The notes beneath the pieces were generated by a model. It had not been told where the DNA came from. It did not search any database and saw only the letters and a list, made by a program, of their open reading frames with translations. A DNA stretch of 29,053 nt from JANQKX01 sp039028695 (GTDB taxonomy: Bacteria > Pseudomonadota > Alphaproteobacteria > Kiloniellales > Kiloniellaceae). The position numbers and the translations under genes are program-made. Shown in pieces: positions 15,531 through 24,370 of this stretch; position 1 is the stretch's first letter; every line of letters starts with the position of its first letter. The stretch lies in contig JBCCHN010000060.1 in NCBI GenBank assembly GCA_039028695.1, forward strand, positions 1 through 29,053. The letters run 5' to 3'.

Positions 15531-16481
15531 ATGGCTTTGATCAAATACCTTCCCATCGATCCGGGCATCAAGTTTCTGCGGTTCCGCACTGCATTCTTTG
15601 CGATATCGACGGCTTTGATTCTGGCATCGGTGGCCCTTTTTGCCACATTGGGCCTGAATTTTGGCGTGGATTTCCGCGGCGGTACCTTGATCGAGGTCAA
15701 GATTCAAGACACCACCAATATTAGCCAGCTGCGCGACCGTTTGTCGGGTCTTGGACTGGGTGAAATCACGCTGCAGGAGTTCGGGAACCCCCAGGACATC
15801 CTGATCAATGTGGAACGGCAATCCGGCGGCACGGACGCGGAGGAATTCAACGCCATTGAACCCGTCAAGGAGGCCCTGGGCGACTTGGTGGTCGAATATC
15901 GACGTACCGAGACTGTCGGCCCTACCGTGGGAGAGGAGCTCAAACAGGCCGGCCTCCTGGCGACCCTGCTCGCGTTATTGGGAATCGCGGTATATATCTG
16001 GTTCCGTTTCGAATGGCAGTTCAGCCTTGCGGCACTGGTTGCCTTGGCCCACGACATCATCGCGACCATCGGTTTTTTTGCTATCACGCAGATTGAGTTC
16101 AACCTTTCAACTCTTGCCGCGGTTTTGACGATTGCCGGGTATTCCATCAATGACACTGTGGTTATTTTTGACCGGGTGCGCGAAACCTTGCGTCGCTATA
16201 AAAAATTGCCGCTTGGTGATGTTCTGGATCAGGCCATTAATCGGACCCTGTCACGGACCATCCTAACGTCTGTGACCACTCTGCTGGCCCTTTTCGCTCT
16301 TTTGGTCTTCGGCGGGGAGAACATACGCGGTCTAACTCTGGGCCTCATTTGGGGCGTGGCGATCGGGACCTATTCTTCTGTCGGCCTTGCGGTACCCTTG
16401 CTATCATTGATGAAGCTTCGCCGCTCTACGTTGGATGACGAAGAAAAGCCGACCGCCGATGCGGCAAGCGAAACCGGTTGA
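15531..16481 (+). CDS. secF: Protein translocase subunit SecF
   Basis: The partner of SecD, 316 residues. The first transmembrane helix is at about 18-42, followed by LNFGVDFRGGTLIEVKI, the SecF signature. Five further helices include YSINDTVVIFDRVRE (the D-T/N-V motif in the fourth helix) and TSVTTLLALFALLVFGG. The C-terminus is short and acidic. A strong purine-rich ribosome-binding region (GGGAGGGG) lies 10-17 nt before the ATG. The NDUFAF3-like gene starts within about 21 nt of the stop. Confidence 0.97.
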   Translation: MALIKYLPIDPGIKFLRFRTAFFAISTALILASVALFATLGLNFGVDFRGGTLIEVKIQDTTNISQLRDRLSGLGLGEITLQEFGNPQDILINVERQSGGTDAEEFNAIEPVKEALGDLVVEYRRTETVGPTVGEELKQAGLLATLLALLGIAVYIWFRFEWQFSLAALVALAHDIIATIGFFAITQIEFNLSTLAAVLTIAGYSINDTVVIFDRVRETLRRYKKLPLGDVLDQAINRTLSRTILTSVTTLLALFALLVFGGENIRGLTLGLIWGVAIGTYSSVGLAVPLLSLMKLRRSTLDDEEKPTADAASETG

Positions 16482-16501
16482 GGTTGGGATCGGCTTCTCC
16501 C

Positions 16502-16879
16502 ATGGATTTAACCCCGTCCACCGCCCAAGGCCAAAATATGATTGAGGCCTATGGGGATGGTGGCTTTCGGGTCAGCGGCCAAACCTATCGAGGATCCATT
16601 CTTGTGACGCCGGACCATGTTGTCGACTGGCCGGTTGAGACCATGGATAATGTATCCTCGCAAAGTCTCGAGTTGCTTTTTGGCCAGCCGCACTCTCCCG
16701 AGATTCTGCTTCTTGGTTGCGGGCCCGTTATGGCACTGGTGCCCTTAGAATTACGGGCCGGCGTAAAGGCGCGGGGTGCCTCGCTTGAGCCCATGGATAC
16801 CGGGGCGGCCTGTCGCACCTACAACGTCTTGCTTCTGGAAGGTCGTTCAGTAGCAGCCGCGCTGATCGCCATAGACTAA
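16502..16879 (+). CDS. Mth938/NDUFAF3-like protein
   Basis: A small 125-residue soluble protein of the Mth938 (DUF498) fold family. Recognisable features are YGDGGFRVSG near the start, a VTPDHVVDWPV block, PEILLLGCGP-type core strand and GASLEPMDTGAACRTYNVLL near the C-terminus. The human relative NDUFAF3 is an assembly factor of respiratory complex I; its bacterial biochemical activity is unknown. I chose the ATG at 16502 because it aligns with family starts. A TTG at 16478 overlapping the secF stop would add eight unconserved residues. It is placed between secDF and the NDUFAF6-like gene. Confidence 0.85.
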   Translation: MDLTPSTAQGQNMIEAYGDGGFRVSGQTYRGSILVTPDHVVDWPVETMDNVSSQSLELLFGQPHSPEILLLGCGPVMALVPLELRAGVKARGASLEPMDTGAACRTYNVLLLEGRSVAAALIAID

Positions 16880-16905
16880 GCCGCTGGGCAACTCGGTTCA
16901 TCTCC

Positions 16906-17757
16906 ATGCCGGACGCCATCAAAAACGATATTTCCCATTGCATGGAGCAGGTGCGTCGTTTCGATAATGATCGCTACATTGCATCGCTTTTTTCGCCAAA
17001 AGATCGACTTGATCACCTCTTTGCGCTTTACGCCTTCAACCTGGAAGTCGCCAAGACGGCAGAAGTGGTTAGCGAACCCATGATTGGGCAAATCCGCCTG
17101 CAGTGGTGGCGGGATGCTTTGACGGAAATTCGTAAGGGAAAAGCGCGCCGGCACGCGGTCGTCCAACCCTTGGAGCGGGCTATTGAGACCTACCGGTTAG
17201 ATCCGGATCTATTGGAGGGGCTGATTGACGCGCGGGAGTTCGATCTGAAGAGGCAAGCACCCAAGGACCTCAAGGCGTTAGAGGCCTATGCCGCCGCGAC
17301 CTCAGCCTCGCTCAATCAATTGGCTCTAACAATATTGGGACCGGTCGATCCGCAGGTGATTGAAGCGGGCCGTCAACTTGGGAAAGCCTGGGCCCTGACC
17401 GGCTTAATGCGCGCGATACCGTTTCATGCCGCGCAAAAGCGATGCTTTATCCCCAGTGATATCGCCACTAATGAGAACCTTACCCTGGGTGATCTTTTCG
17501 AATTAAGACCTTCTCGGGCTTTGTCCGCGTCCTTGAGGCCCCTTTGGACGGCTGCCCAAGACTTTCTTGAAAACAGCCAAAGCCTCAATCGAAAGGCTCA
17601 AAAAGAAGGACGGGGGGTGTTCCTGCTGGCCAAGCTTTGCCGTCTTTATCTCGAGCGACTTGATCAAGCTGAACTCAATCCCTTCGATGACAAAGTACAG
17701 CGGCCCCTTTCCGGCCGGACCTGGCGCCTCTTCATCGCCAATCTAATGGGCTTTTGA
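16906..17757 (+). CDS. NDUFAF6-like protein of the squalene/phytoene synthase fold
   Basis: A 283-residue all-helical protein. It aligns by eye with human NDUFAF6, a complex I assembly factor: the blocks YAFNLEVAKTAE (42-53), IGQIRLQWWRDAL (60-72), DAREFDL (108-114), a segment at about 122-145 with L-E-x-Y-A and S-L-x-x-L, and ALTGLMRAIPFHAAQKRCFIPSD all correspond. The two aspartate-rich motifs that bind Mg2+-diphosphate in true synthases are absent: NLEVAK and PFHAAQ stand in their places. It is therefore probably not a prenyl-transferring enzyme. It follows the NDUFAF3-like gene by 26 nt. Its 3' end overlaps the trmFO 3' end by 15 bp on the opposite strand. Confidence 0.85.
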   Translation: MPDAIKNDISHCMEQVRRFDNDRYIASLFSPKDRLDHLFALYAFNLEVAKTAEVVSEPMIGQIRLQWWRDALTEIRKGKARRHAVVQPLERAIETYRLDPDLLEGLIDAREFDLKRQAPKDLKALEAYAAATSASLNQLALTILGPVDPQVIEAGRQLGKAWALTGLMRAIPFHAAQKRCFIPSDIATNENLTLGDLFELRPSRALSASLRPLWTAAQDFLENSQSLNRKAQKEGRGVFLLAKLCRLYLERLDQAELNPFDDKVQRPLSGRTWRLFIANLMGF

Positions 17758-19092
17758 GGGCTGCTCCATCCATGCTGCCAGGTCGGCCAGCGCCCGGCGT
17801 GCTAAGGCGGGTTTACGCTCTTTCTTTTTGAGGCGCTTTCCTTCCTCGGCCAGCATGGGCGGGAAGAGCCCAAAATTTACATTCATGGGCTGGAAGCTGT
17901 CCTTATCGGCCCCGCCGGTGATGTGGTTTAGAAGTGCCCCATGGGCTGTCGTCAATGGAGGCGATCTTAAAGAAAAGCCTTGGGCTTCCGCCGCCGCAAA
18001 TCGGCCGGCCAACAATCCCATGGCTGCCGATTCCACATATCCCTCTACGCCAGTGATCTGTCCGGCAAAGCGGATGCGCGGGTCGGGCTTAAAACGCAGA
18101 TCCCGATCCAAAAGCGCCGGCGATTTAATGAAGGTATTGCGGTGTAGGCCGCCAAGGCGGGCAAACTCTGCCTGTTCCAGACCGGGTATCAAACGAAAAA
18201 CCCGACCCTGCTCGCCATATCTCAGCTTGGTTTGAAAGCCAACCATGTTGTAGAGCGTGCCCAGGGCATTGTCCTGGCGCAGTTGAACCACCGCATGGGG
18301 CCGCTTGCCCGTGCGGGGATCGGTCAAGCCTACCGGCTTCATGGGGCCGAAGCGCAGGGTGTCTGTTCCCCGCGAGGCCATGACCTCTATGGGCAAACAG
18401 CCTTCGAAATAGGGTGTGGATTTCTCCCAGTCCTTAAATTCCGTCGAATCGCCGGCCAATAGTTCAGCCAGAAAGGTAGCGTATTCCTCGTCGGACAGGG
18501 GGCAATTGATGTAATCAGCTCCGTCGCCCTTGTCATAACGGGATTGGAACCAAGCCTTGTCGAAGTTGATGGACTCTTTGTGAACGATCGGAGCAATGGC
18601 GTCGAAAAAGGCCAAGTAGTCTTCGCCGCTGGCGGCGGCGATCGCTGCCGACAAGCTTGAGGAGGTGAGAGGACCCGTGGCGATAATCACGGAGCCCCAG
18701 TCTTTCGGTGGAAGCGCATCGACGGCCTTGCGGCTGATTTCAATAAGGGCTTCGTCTTCCAAATGGCGGGTGACATCTTGAGCAAAGGCATCCCGGTCCA
18801 CCGCCAACGCCCCTCCGGCGGGAAGGCGGTTCCCGTCGCCACACCCCATGATCAAAGACCCGAGTTGGCGCATCTCTTCATGTAGCAAGCCAACGGCATT
18901 GTTTTCGGCATCGTCGGAGCGGAAGGAGTTGGAACAGACCAACTCAGCCATATCGCCGGTCTTGTGCGCTTCGGTGCCTTGTTCCGGGCGCATCTCATGA
19001 AGCACCACCGGCACGCCTGTGCGCGCTATTTGCCAAGCCGCCTCGCTGCCGGCCATGCCGCCACCGATCACATGAATGGGGGAAAGGGTCAC
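17743..19092 (-). CDS. trmFO: Methylenetetrahydrofolate-tRNA-(uracil-5-)-methyltransferase TrmFO
   Basis: A folate- and FAD-dependent enzyme that makes ribothymidine at position 54 of tRNA, 449 residues. The FAD-binding motif I-G-G-G-M-A-G-S-E-A-A (9-19), HEMRPEQGTEAHKT, ELVCSNSFRSDDAENNAVGL with the first catalytic cysteine, and YFEGCLPIEVMASRG with the second are all present, so it should be active. GTG at 19092 has a perfect GGAGG 5 nt upstream and gives the usual family N-terminus. A TTG further upstream would place the ribosome-binding site inside the gene. It lies 25 nt downstream of the dehydrogenase gene and is the last gene of the minus-strand cluster. Confidence 0.96.
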   Translation of the reverse strand: MTLSPIHVIGGGMAGSEAAWQIARTGVPVVLHEMRPEQGTEAHKTGDMAELVCSNSFRSDDAENNAVGLLHEEMRQLGSLIMGCGDGNRLPAGGALAVDRDAFAQDVTRHLEDEALIEISRKAVDALPPKDWGSVIIATGPLTSSSLSAAIAAASGEDYLAFFDAIAPIVHKESINFDKAWFQSRYDKGDGADYINCPLSDEEYATFLAELLAGDSTEFKDWEKSTPYFEGCLPIEVMASRGTDTLRFGPMKPVGLTDPRTGKRPHAVVQLRQDNALGTLYNMVGFQTKLRYGEQGRVFRLIPGLEQAEFARLGGLHRNTFIKSPALLDRDLRFKPDPRIRFAGQITGVEGYVESAAMGLLAGRFAAAEAQGFSLRSPPLTTAHGALLNHITGGADKDSFQPMNVNFGLFPPMLAEEGKRLKKKERKPALARRALADLAAWMEQPSKAH

Positions 19093-19097
19093 GAAAA

Positions 19098-19102
19098 CCT
19101 CC
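19098..19102 (-). promoter_or_regulatory. Ribosome-binding site that fixes the trmFO start
   Basis: On the minus strand this reads GGAGG, 5 nt before a GTG at 19092-19090. Its quality and spacing decide for GTG over the upstream TTG (19104-19102). Confidence 0.75.
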
Positions 19103-19117
19103 AAAGTGACGCCGGTA

Positions 19118-20092
19118 TCAATAGCCCCTGTTTAAGTCGACGACCCGAGCGAGACGTTCTGACCGAATCCAGCGAGACAGATTCTCGGCAAAAAAGCTGG
19201 CGAAACGCAGTTGCCAGTCACTGACGCAGTCGGCGACGTGGGGCGAGATTACCACCTGTTCCATCTCCCAAAGGGGGCTATCCGCCGGCAGCGGTTCGGT
19301 TTCCATGACATCCAGGTAAGCGCCCGCGATCCGCTTTTCCTGAAGTGCTGAAATCAAGGCGGCCTCGTCGACCACCGGTCCCCTGGCAACATTGATCAAA
19401 AAGGCGCTGGGCTTCATATGAGCCAGTGCTTTGGCATTGATCATGTGATGGGTTCGCTCGGTGATGGGTACATGCAGGGAAACGAAATCGGCTTTTGCCA
19501 AGGCATGGTGCAACTGGCTTTGGGAAAAAATCTCGTCCACCTCAGGCATGGGCCCTGGCTTATTTTTAATGCCAAGGATCTTCATTCCTTGGCTGCGGGC
19601 TTTCTCCGCGGCCCGGCGTCCGATGTTGCCGAGCCCGATTACAAGCAAAGTCTTGCCGGCGAGTGAATCCCAAGGCTGGGGTTGCCATTGTTTCTTGGCT
19701 TGTTGGCGCAGGTAACGATGAAAGCCAAAATTCAACATCATGATGGCGCCCAAGGTGGTTTCCGCCAAAAAGCCACTCAGCAGGCCCGCGCAATTGGTCA
19801 CGGTTACCTTGCGAGCATCCCAAGGATAGAGGTGATCAACACCGGTACCACCCACATGTATCCATTTTACCGAGGGACAGGCCAGGATCGGCAGATGAGC
19901 AGGTCCGGGAATGCCAAGACACTTATAGGACAACACTACTTGCGGCTGGACTTCTTCCAGGCGCGCTTCAACTTCATGCGCCGTTTTGCATAGTTCATAA
20001 CGCGCCTCGGGGACACGGTCTTTTAAAATGTCGAGATAAAGTTCGGGCGCATCATGCATCACCAGCACCTTGGTGCCTTGTCGCTCTTCCAT
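19118..20092 (-). CDS. D-isomer-specific 2-hydroxyacid dehydrogenase
   Basis: A cytoplasmic NAD(P)-dependent oxidoreductase interconverting 2-keto acids and D-2-hydroxy acids, 324 residues from the chosen ATG. It has a Rossmann motif VIGLGNIGRRA (151-161), catalytic R237 in NVARGPVVDEA, the METEP segment (263-267) carrying the catalytic glutamate, and H285 in ISPHVAD. After the second Rossmann strand the sequence is GIKNKPGP, without the acidic residue that selects NAD, so NADP use is possible. The substrate is unknown. The frame extends to 20314, but those 74 residues overlap the cyclase gene and look non-conserved. ATG at 20092 has AGGGAT 3 nt upstream. It lies between the cyclase and trmFO genes. 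Confidence 0.86.
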   Translation of the reverse strand: MEERQGTKVLVMHDAPELYLDILKDRVPEARYELCKTAHEVEARLEEVQPQVVLSYKCLGIPGPAHLPILACPSVKWIHVGGTGVDHLYPWDARKVTVTNCAGLLSGFLAETTLGAIMMLNFGFHRYLRQQAKKQWQPQPWDSLAGKTLLVIGLGNIGRRAAEKARSQGMKILGIKNKPGPMPEVDEIFSQSQLHHALAKADFVSLHVPITERTHHMINAKALAHMKPSAFLINVARGPVVDEAALISALQEKRIAGAYLDVMETEPLPADSPLWEMEQVVISPHVADCVSDWQLRFASFFAENLSRWIRSERLARVVDLNRGY

Positions 20093-20171
20093 AGCATCCC
20101 TAATCACTGAATTGAGAAATCCACCAATGGCGGCCTTTTCATGGCTGCTTTTTACCCTCTGACCCCAAGGC

Positions 20172-21392
20172 TCACAACGGCTTTTCCGCGCAGGTGGCCA
20201 GGGTGAAAACTTCCTTCTCTCCCTGAATGCCCTTGAACTGATGATAACCGATGGATCGAGTGGGCGAGGGGCAATGGCGTGCCACTTCGGCGGACAGTAC
20301 CAGGGGAGGGTCAAATCTTGCTGCGAGGGCTTCCATGCGAGACACCAGGTTAACGGCCGGTCCGATGACCGTGAAATCTAGCCGATTGGCCGTCCCGATG
20401 TTGCCGTACATAACGTCTCCAAGATGCAGGGCGATCCCGAAAGTAGGCGGGTCATCGGGGTAGTCCCGCAACTTCCCGCGCAGACTTCCCGCATTGGCAA
20501 AAGCGGCCTTGGCCGCCTTCAGCGCGGCTTGGCAGGCCTGTTCCGGACTGTCCTTTATGGGAAAAATGGCCAGAACCGCATCGCCGATAAATTTCAGGAT
20601 TTCGCCACCATTGTCGGCAATGGGTTTACCCACGGCGTCAAAATAGGTGTTGAGGAGCGCTATGACCCGGTCAAACGGTTGGGTCTCCGAAATGCCCGTG
20701 AAATTGCGTAAGTCGCAGGCCCAGATAACCGCATTGATCGGACCACCATCCCCCCGCTTGATTTCTCCCGAAAGGACCCGGCGGCCCGTCGAAGGACCAA
20801 TGTAGGTGTCCAGCAGTTGCTCGGCGGTTTTTTGGTGGTGACGCCGTTCTAGTAAAAGGGCCAGGAAAGGCAGGCACTGCTCGAGATCTGAACAAACCTC
20901 AGCGGAAAAGCCTTCGGGAAGATCGGTAGCGAAAGTAATGACATTGTTCGCGAAGCTGGAAAAGGCCAGGGGCAGCGCTAAATAATCCGTGTAACCGCGA
21001 TCCTTTAGTTCTTCGAGGACCGGCAAGGGCGCCTCGCCTAAGTCGCCGGACAACTGGCAGCGAAAGGACCCGAGCCCTTCCATCACCCTATAAATGGGGC
21101 TTAAGAGGTAAGCATCGCTTTGCTCGACGCCGTGATGGCGGACGATCTCCACGGCCCCGCCGGCGGCCAGCTCCCAGACTTGACTTCGGGCGCGAAGTTG
21201 CGGATCGAGTTGGCGAATATGGATGGTGGCCCGGGCCACGGGCAGTCCGATTTCCAATAACTTTCGGCAAAAACCGTCAAACAGAAGGCTCGTGCGTACG
21301 CGGGTCAACTGTTCGGAAATCAACCACTCCATCAGAGGCTGGAACTTTTCCGTTGCTTGACCCCTAGGATCAGATTCAAGCTTATTCGGCAT
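20172..21392 (-). CDS. Class III adenylate/guanylate cyclase
   Basis: A soluble nucleotide cyclase of 406 residues. The N-terminal ~200 residues look GAF-like or sensory, with the ARATIHIRQLDPQLR block (54-68) seen in alphaproteobacterial cyclases of this type. The catalytic homology domain covers about 218-400. Both metal-binding aspartates are present: D227 in WACDLRNFTG and D271 in LKFIGDAVLAIF. K268 and D339 (RLDFTVIG) fit the adenine-recognising pair, and N348 and R352 fit the transition-state residues, so cAMP synthesis is the best prediction. No transmembrane helix is evident. It begins 14 nt after the uvrA stop and ends 79 nt before the dehydrogenase start. The regulating signal is unknown. 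Confidence 0.9.
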   Translation of the reverse strand: MPNKLESDPRGQATEKFQPLMEWLISEQLTRVRTSLLFDGFCRKLLEIGLPVARATIHIRQLDPQLRARSQVWELAAGGAVEIVRHHGVEQSDAYLLSPIYRVMEGLGSFRCQLSGDLGEAPLPVLEELKDRGYTDYLALPLAFSSFANNVITFATDLPEGFSAEVCSDLEQCLPFLALLLERRHHQKTAEQLLDTYIGPSTGRRVLSGEIKRGDGGPINAVIWACDLRNFTGISETQPFDRVIALLNTYFDAVGKPIADNGGEILKFIGDAVLAIFPIKDSPEQACQAALKAAKAAFANAGSLRGKLRDYPDDPPTFGIALHLGDVMYGNIGTANRLDFTVIGPAVNLVSRMEALAARFDPPLVLSAEVARHCPSPTRSIGYHQFKGIQGEKEVFTLATCAEKPL

Positions 21393-21406
21393 GGGATCGG
21401 GGCCGA

Positions 21407-24313
21407 CTAGGCGCGCTTGCGCCTGGGTTGGGGCTTGGGCTGGACCTTAGGCTGGGTGAGGCGCAGGTGCGGCTTCAAATAGTGACCCGTGTGGCTACCT
21501 TTTACCTTGGCCACGGCCTCGGGCGTGCCTTGGGCGATGACTTGACCGCCTTTATCGCCACCGTCGGGGCCCAGATCCACAATCCAGTCGGCTGTTTTGA
21601 TCACTTCCAAATTATGCTCGATGACCAAAACGGTGTTGCCTTGTGCCACCAAGGTATGAAGCACTTCGAGCAGCTTTTTCACATCCTCGAAATGGAGCCC
21701 CGTCGTTGGTTCGTCGAGAATGTAAAAGGTCTTTCCGGTGGCCCGTCGAGAAAGTTCCTTAGCCAGCTTCACCCGCTGAGCCTCGCCACCGGAAAGGGTG
21801 GTGGCCGGCTGGCCCACCTTAATATATCCAAGTCCCACTTGCTGCAGGGTTTCAAGCTTGTTGCGGATTGCCGGCACGGCCTTGAAAAAGGCGAGGGCAT
21901 CGTCCACCGTCATCTCCAAGACGTCCGAGATGGATTTGCCCTTAAACGCGATCTCCAGAGTTTCCCGATTATACCTTTTGCCTTTGCAGACGTCACATTG
22001 CACATAGACGTCGGGCAAGAAGTGCATCTCGATCTTGATGACCCCGTCGCCCTGGCATGCCTCGCAGCGGCCACCCTTGACGTTGAAGGAAAATCGGCCC
22101 GGTTTGTAGCCTCGAGCATTCGCTTCGGGTAGCCCTGAGAACCATTCCCGTATCGGCGTGAAGCATCCCGTATAGGTCGCGGGGTTGGATCGGGGGGTCC
22201 GCCCGATGGGCGATTGGTCTATATCGATGACCTTGTCGAGAAATTCCAGACCCTCGATGGACTCATAAGGGGCGGGCTGAGGGCGCGCGTTGTGCAGGCG
22301 GCGAGCCATCGCCTTATAGAGTGTCTCCACCACTAAGGTTGACTTGCCGCTGCCCGACACGCCGGTGACGCAGGTAAAGGTGCCCAGCGGAATCCGGGCC
22401 GCCACGGACTGAAGATTATGGCCGCTAGCGCCTTCGATGGCGATACTCTGGCGCTGGCGCCCGTTGCGCCGTTCCTTGGGAAGGTCGATTTGGCGCATGC
22501 CGGTCAAGTACTGCCCGGTCAGGCTGTCGGGAGATTGCATTACCGTCTCGGGCGTCCCTTCGGCCACGACGCGGCCGCCGTGACTGCCGGCCCGCGGTCC
22601 CATGTCGACCAGATAGTCGGCCGAGCGGATGGCATCTTCGTCATGTTCGACCACCACCACCGAGTTGCCCAAGTCGCGCAGTCGCATAAGAGTTTGCAAA
22701 AGCCGATTGTTGTCCCGCTGGTGCAAGCCGATCGAGGGCTCGTCCAAGACATAAAGCACTCCGGTCAAGCCCGAGCCGATTTGGGACGCCAAGCGGATAC
22801 GCTGGGATTCCCCTCCCGATAGAGTGGCTGAGGCGCGGGATAGGGTGAGGTATTCCAGACCCACATCCACCAAAAACCGCAGGCGTTCGTTGATCTCCTT
22901 CAAAATCCGGACGGCGATTTCCTTTTGCTTGCGGGTGAGTTGCTTGTTAAGACCGGTGAACCAGGTGGCGGCATCCGCCACGGAGAGCTGGGCGACCTCG
23001 CCGATATGGTGGTCCCCCACCTTGACGCAAAGGGCCTCGGGTTTAAGGCGGTAGCCGTCGCAGGCCTCGCAGGACCGATTGCTTTGATAACGGGCCAGCT
23101 CTTCGCGAACCCAGTCGCTATCGGTTTCCCGCCAGCGTCGTTCCATGTTGGGCAAAACGCCCTCAAAGGCCTTTTCGGTTTCATAAGCCCGCAAGCCATC
23201 ATCATAGGTCATGCGGATCGCTTTGCCTGCGGAGCCGTAAAGAATGGCCGAACGCACCCGTTCTGACAGATCGCGCCAGGGCTTGTGCATGGAAATCTTG
23301 TAGTGGCGGGCCAGGGATTCCAGAGTCTGATTGTAATAAGCCGATGTGGAGCGGGCCCAAGGGGCAATGGCGCCCTTCTCCAACGACAAGGCGCTATCGG
23401 GAACCACCAATTCCGGGTCGATGAAGAGGGTCATGCCCAGGCCATCGCAACTGGGGCAGGCGCCAAAGGGATTGTTGAAGGAAAATAGACGGGGCTCGAT
23501 CTCGTCGATCGTGAATCCCGATACGGGGCAGGCGAACTTGGCGGAAAAGGTGGTCCGCTCCCCATCGCCGGCTTGCTCGGTGAAGGCCAGACCGTCGGCC
23601 AATTGAAGAGCCGTCTCAAAGGAATCGGCCAGTCGGGATTCGATGCCGTCCCGCACAATGACCCTGTCCACAACCACTTCGATGTCGTGCTTGCGTTTTT
23701 TATCCAGCGCCGGTGCATCCTCAATCTCGTAAAGCTCGCCATCGATCTTGACCCGTTGAAAGCCGCGCTTTTGCAGATCCTGTAATTCTTTCCTGTATTC
23801 ACCCTTGCGGCCCCGAACGATGGGCGCCAGCAGATACAGCCGGCTTCCTTCGGGCATCTCCATGACACGATCCACCATCTGGCTGACCGTTTGACTCTCG
23901 ATAGGAAGCCCGGTCGCCGGCGAATAGGGAACCCCCACCCGGGCAAAGAGCAGGCGCAGGTAATCGTAGATTTCAGTGACCGTTCCGACAGTGGAACGGG
24001 GATTCTTGGAGGTGGTCTTTTGCTCGATCGAGATGGCCGGCGAGAGGCCCTCAATCGAATCTACATCCGGTTTTTGCATCAACTCCAAAAACTGGCGGGC
24101 ATAGGCCGAGAGTGACTCCACGTACCGTCTTTGGCCCTCGGCATAGATGGTGTCAAAAGCAAGTGAGGATTTACCTGAGCCGCTCAAGCCCGTGATGACC
24201 ACCAGTTGATCCCGCGGCAGATCCACGTTGACGTTTTTTAGATTATGTTCGCGAGCGCCTCGCACTGCGATGACGGGGCCACCGCGCTCGGGACCGGAAA
24301 AAAGAGATTTCAT
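21407..24313 (-). CDS. uvrA: Excinuclease ABC subunit A
   Basis: The damage-recognition ATPase of nucleotide excision repair, 968 residues from the ATG at 24313. The start gives the family pattern ending in RGAREHNLKNV; the frame extends 63 residues further upstream, but that part is unlike UvrA. The first Walker A is GLSGSGKSS (42-50) and the second GVSGSGKST. Signature motifs LSGGESQRIRLA and LSGGEAQRVKLA, and Walker B segments VLYVLDEPSIGLH and FYILDEPTTGLH, are intact. One zinc module has C-E-A-C and C-D-V-C pairs. The first module begins CPVSG, lacking one Cys, which I recall as usual in alphaproteobacteria. The C-terminus is basic (QPRRKRA). It is divergent from ssb and heads the minus-strand cluster. 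Confidence 0.97.
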   Translation of the reverse strand: MKSLFSGPERGGPVIAVRGAREHNLKNVNVDLPRDQLVVITGLSGSGKSSLAFDTIYAEGQRRYVESLSAYARQFLELMQKPDVDSIEGLSPAISIEQKTTSKNPRSTVGTVTEIYDYLRLLFARVGVPYSPATGLPIESQTVSQMVDRVMEMPEGSRLYLLAPIVRGRKGEYRKELQDLQKRGFQRVKIDGELYEIEDAPALDKKRKHDIEVVVDRVIVRDGIESRLADSFETALQLADGLAFTEQAGDGERTTFSAKFACPVSGFTIDEIEPRLFSFNNPFGACPSCDGLGMTLFIDPELVVPDSALSLEKGAIAPWARSTSAYYNQTLESLARHYKISMHKPWRDLSERVRSAILYGSAGKAIRMTYDDGLRAYETEKAFEGVLPNMERRWRETDSDWVREELARYQSNRSCEACDGYRLKPEALCVKVGDHHIGEVAQLSVADAATWFTGLNKQLTRKQKEIAVRILKEINERLRFLVDVGLEYLTLSRASATLSGGESQRIRLASQIGSGLTGVLYVLDEPSIGLHQRDNNRLLQTLMRLRDLGNSVVVVEHDEDAIRSADYLVDMGPRAGSHGGRVVAEGTPETVMQSPDSLTGQYLTGMRQIDLPKERRNGRQRQSIAIEGASGHNLQSVAARIPLGTFTCVTGVSGSGKSTLVVETLYKAMARRLHNARPQPAPYESIEGLEFLDKVIDIDQSPIGRTPRSNPATYTGCFTPIREWFSGLPEANARGYKPGRFSFNVKGGRCEACQGDGVIKIEMHFLPDVYVQCDVCKGKRYNRETLEIAFKGKSISDVLEMTVDDALAFFKAVPAIRNKLETLQQVGLGYIKVGQPATTLSGGEAQRVKLAKELSRRATGKTFYILDEPTTGLHFEDVKKLLEVLHTLVAQGNTVLVIEHNLEVIKTADWIVDLGPDGGDKGGQVIAQGTPEAVAKVKGSHTGHYLKPHLRLTQPKVQPKPQPRRKRA

Positions 24314-24370
24314 GGAGTTAACGTCAGCCCAAAAATGCCAAAGACCGCTTGGGAATAATATGGGGCAAGA

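Noticed and set aside
16478..16501. TTG start overlapping the secF stop for the NDUFAF3-like gene
   Set aside because: It would add eight residues not seen in family members; ATG 16502 aligns better.
16906..17757. Hopanoid or carotenoid synthase (HpnC/HpnD/CrtB) assignment
   Set aside because: Both Asp-rich motifs needed for diphosphate binding are absent, and no other isoprenoid genes are nearby.
20093..20314. N-terminal extension of the dehydrogenase by 74 residues
   Set aside because: It overlaps the well-supported cyclase gene and contains no dehydrogenase motifs, while ATG 20092 has a ribosome-binding site and the expected N-terminus.
23467..23540. Damaged first zinc module in UvrA (CPVSG instead of two cysteines)
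   Set aside because: From memory this form is common in alphaproteobacterial UvrA proteins, so it is not a mutation peculiar to this sequence.
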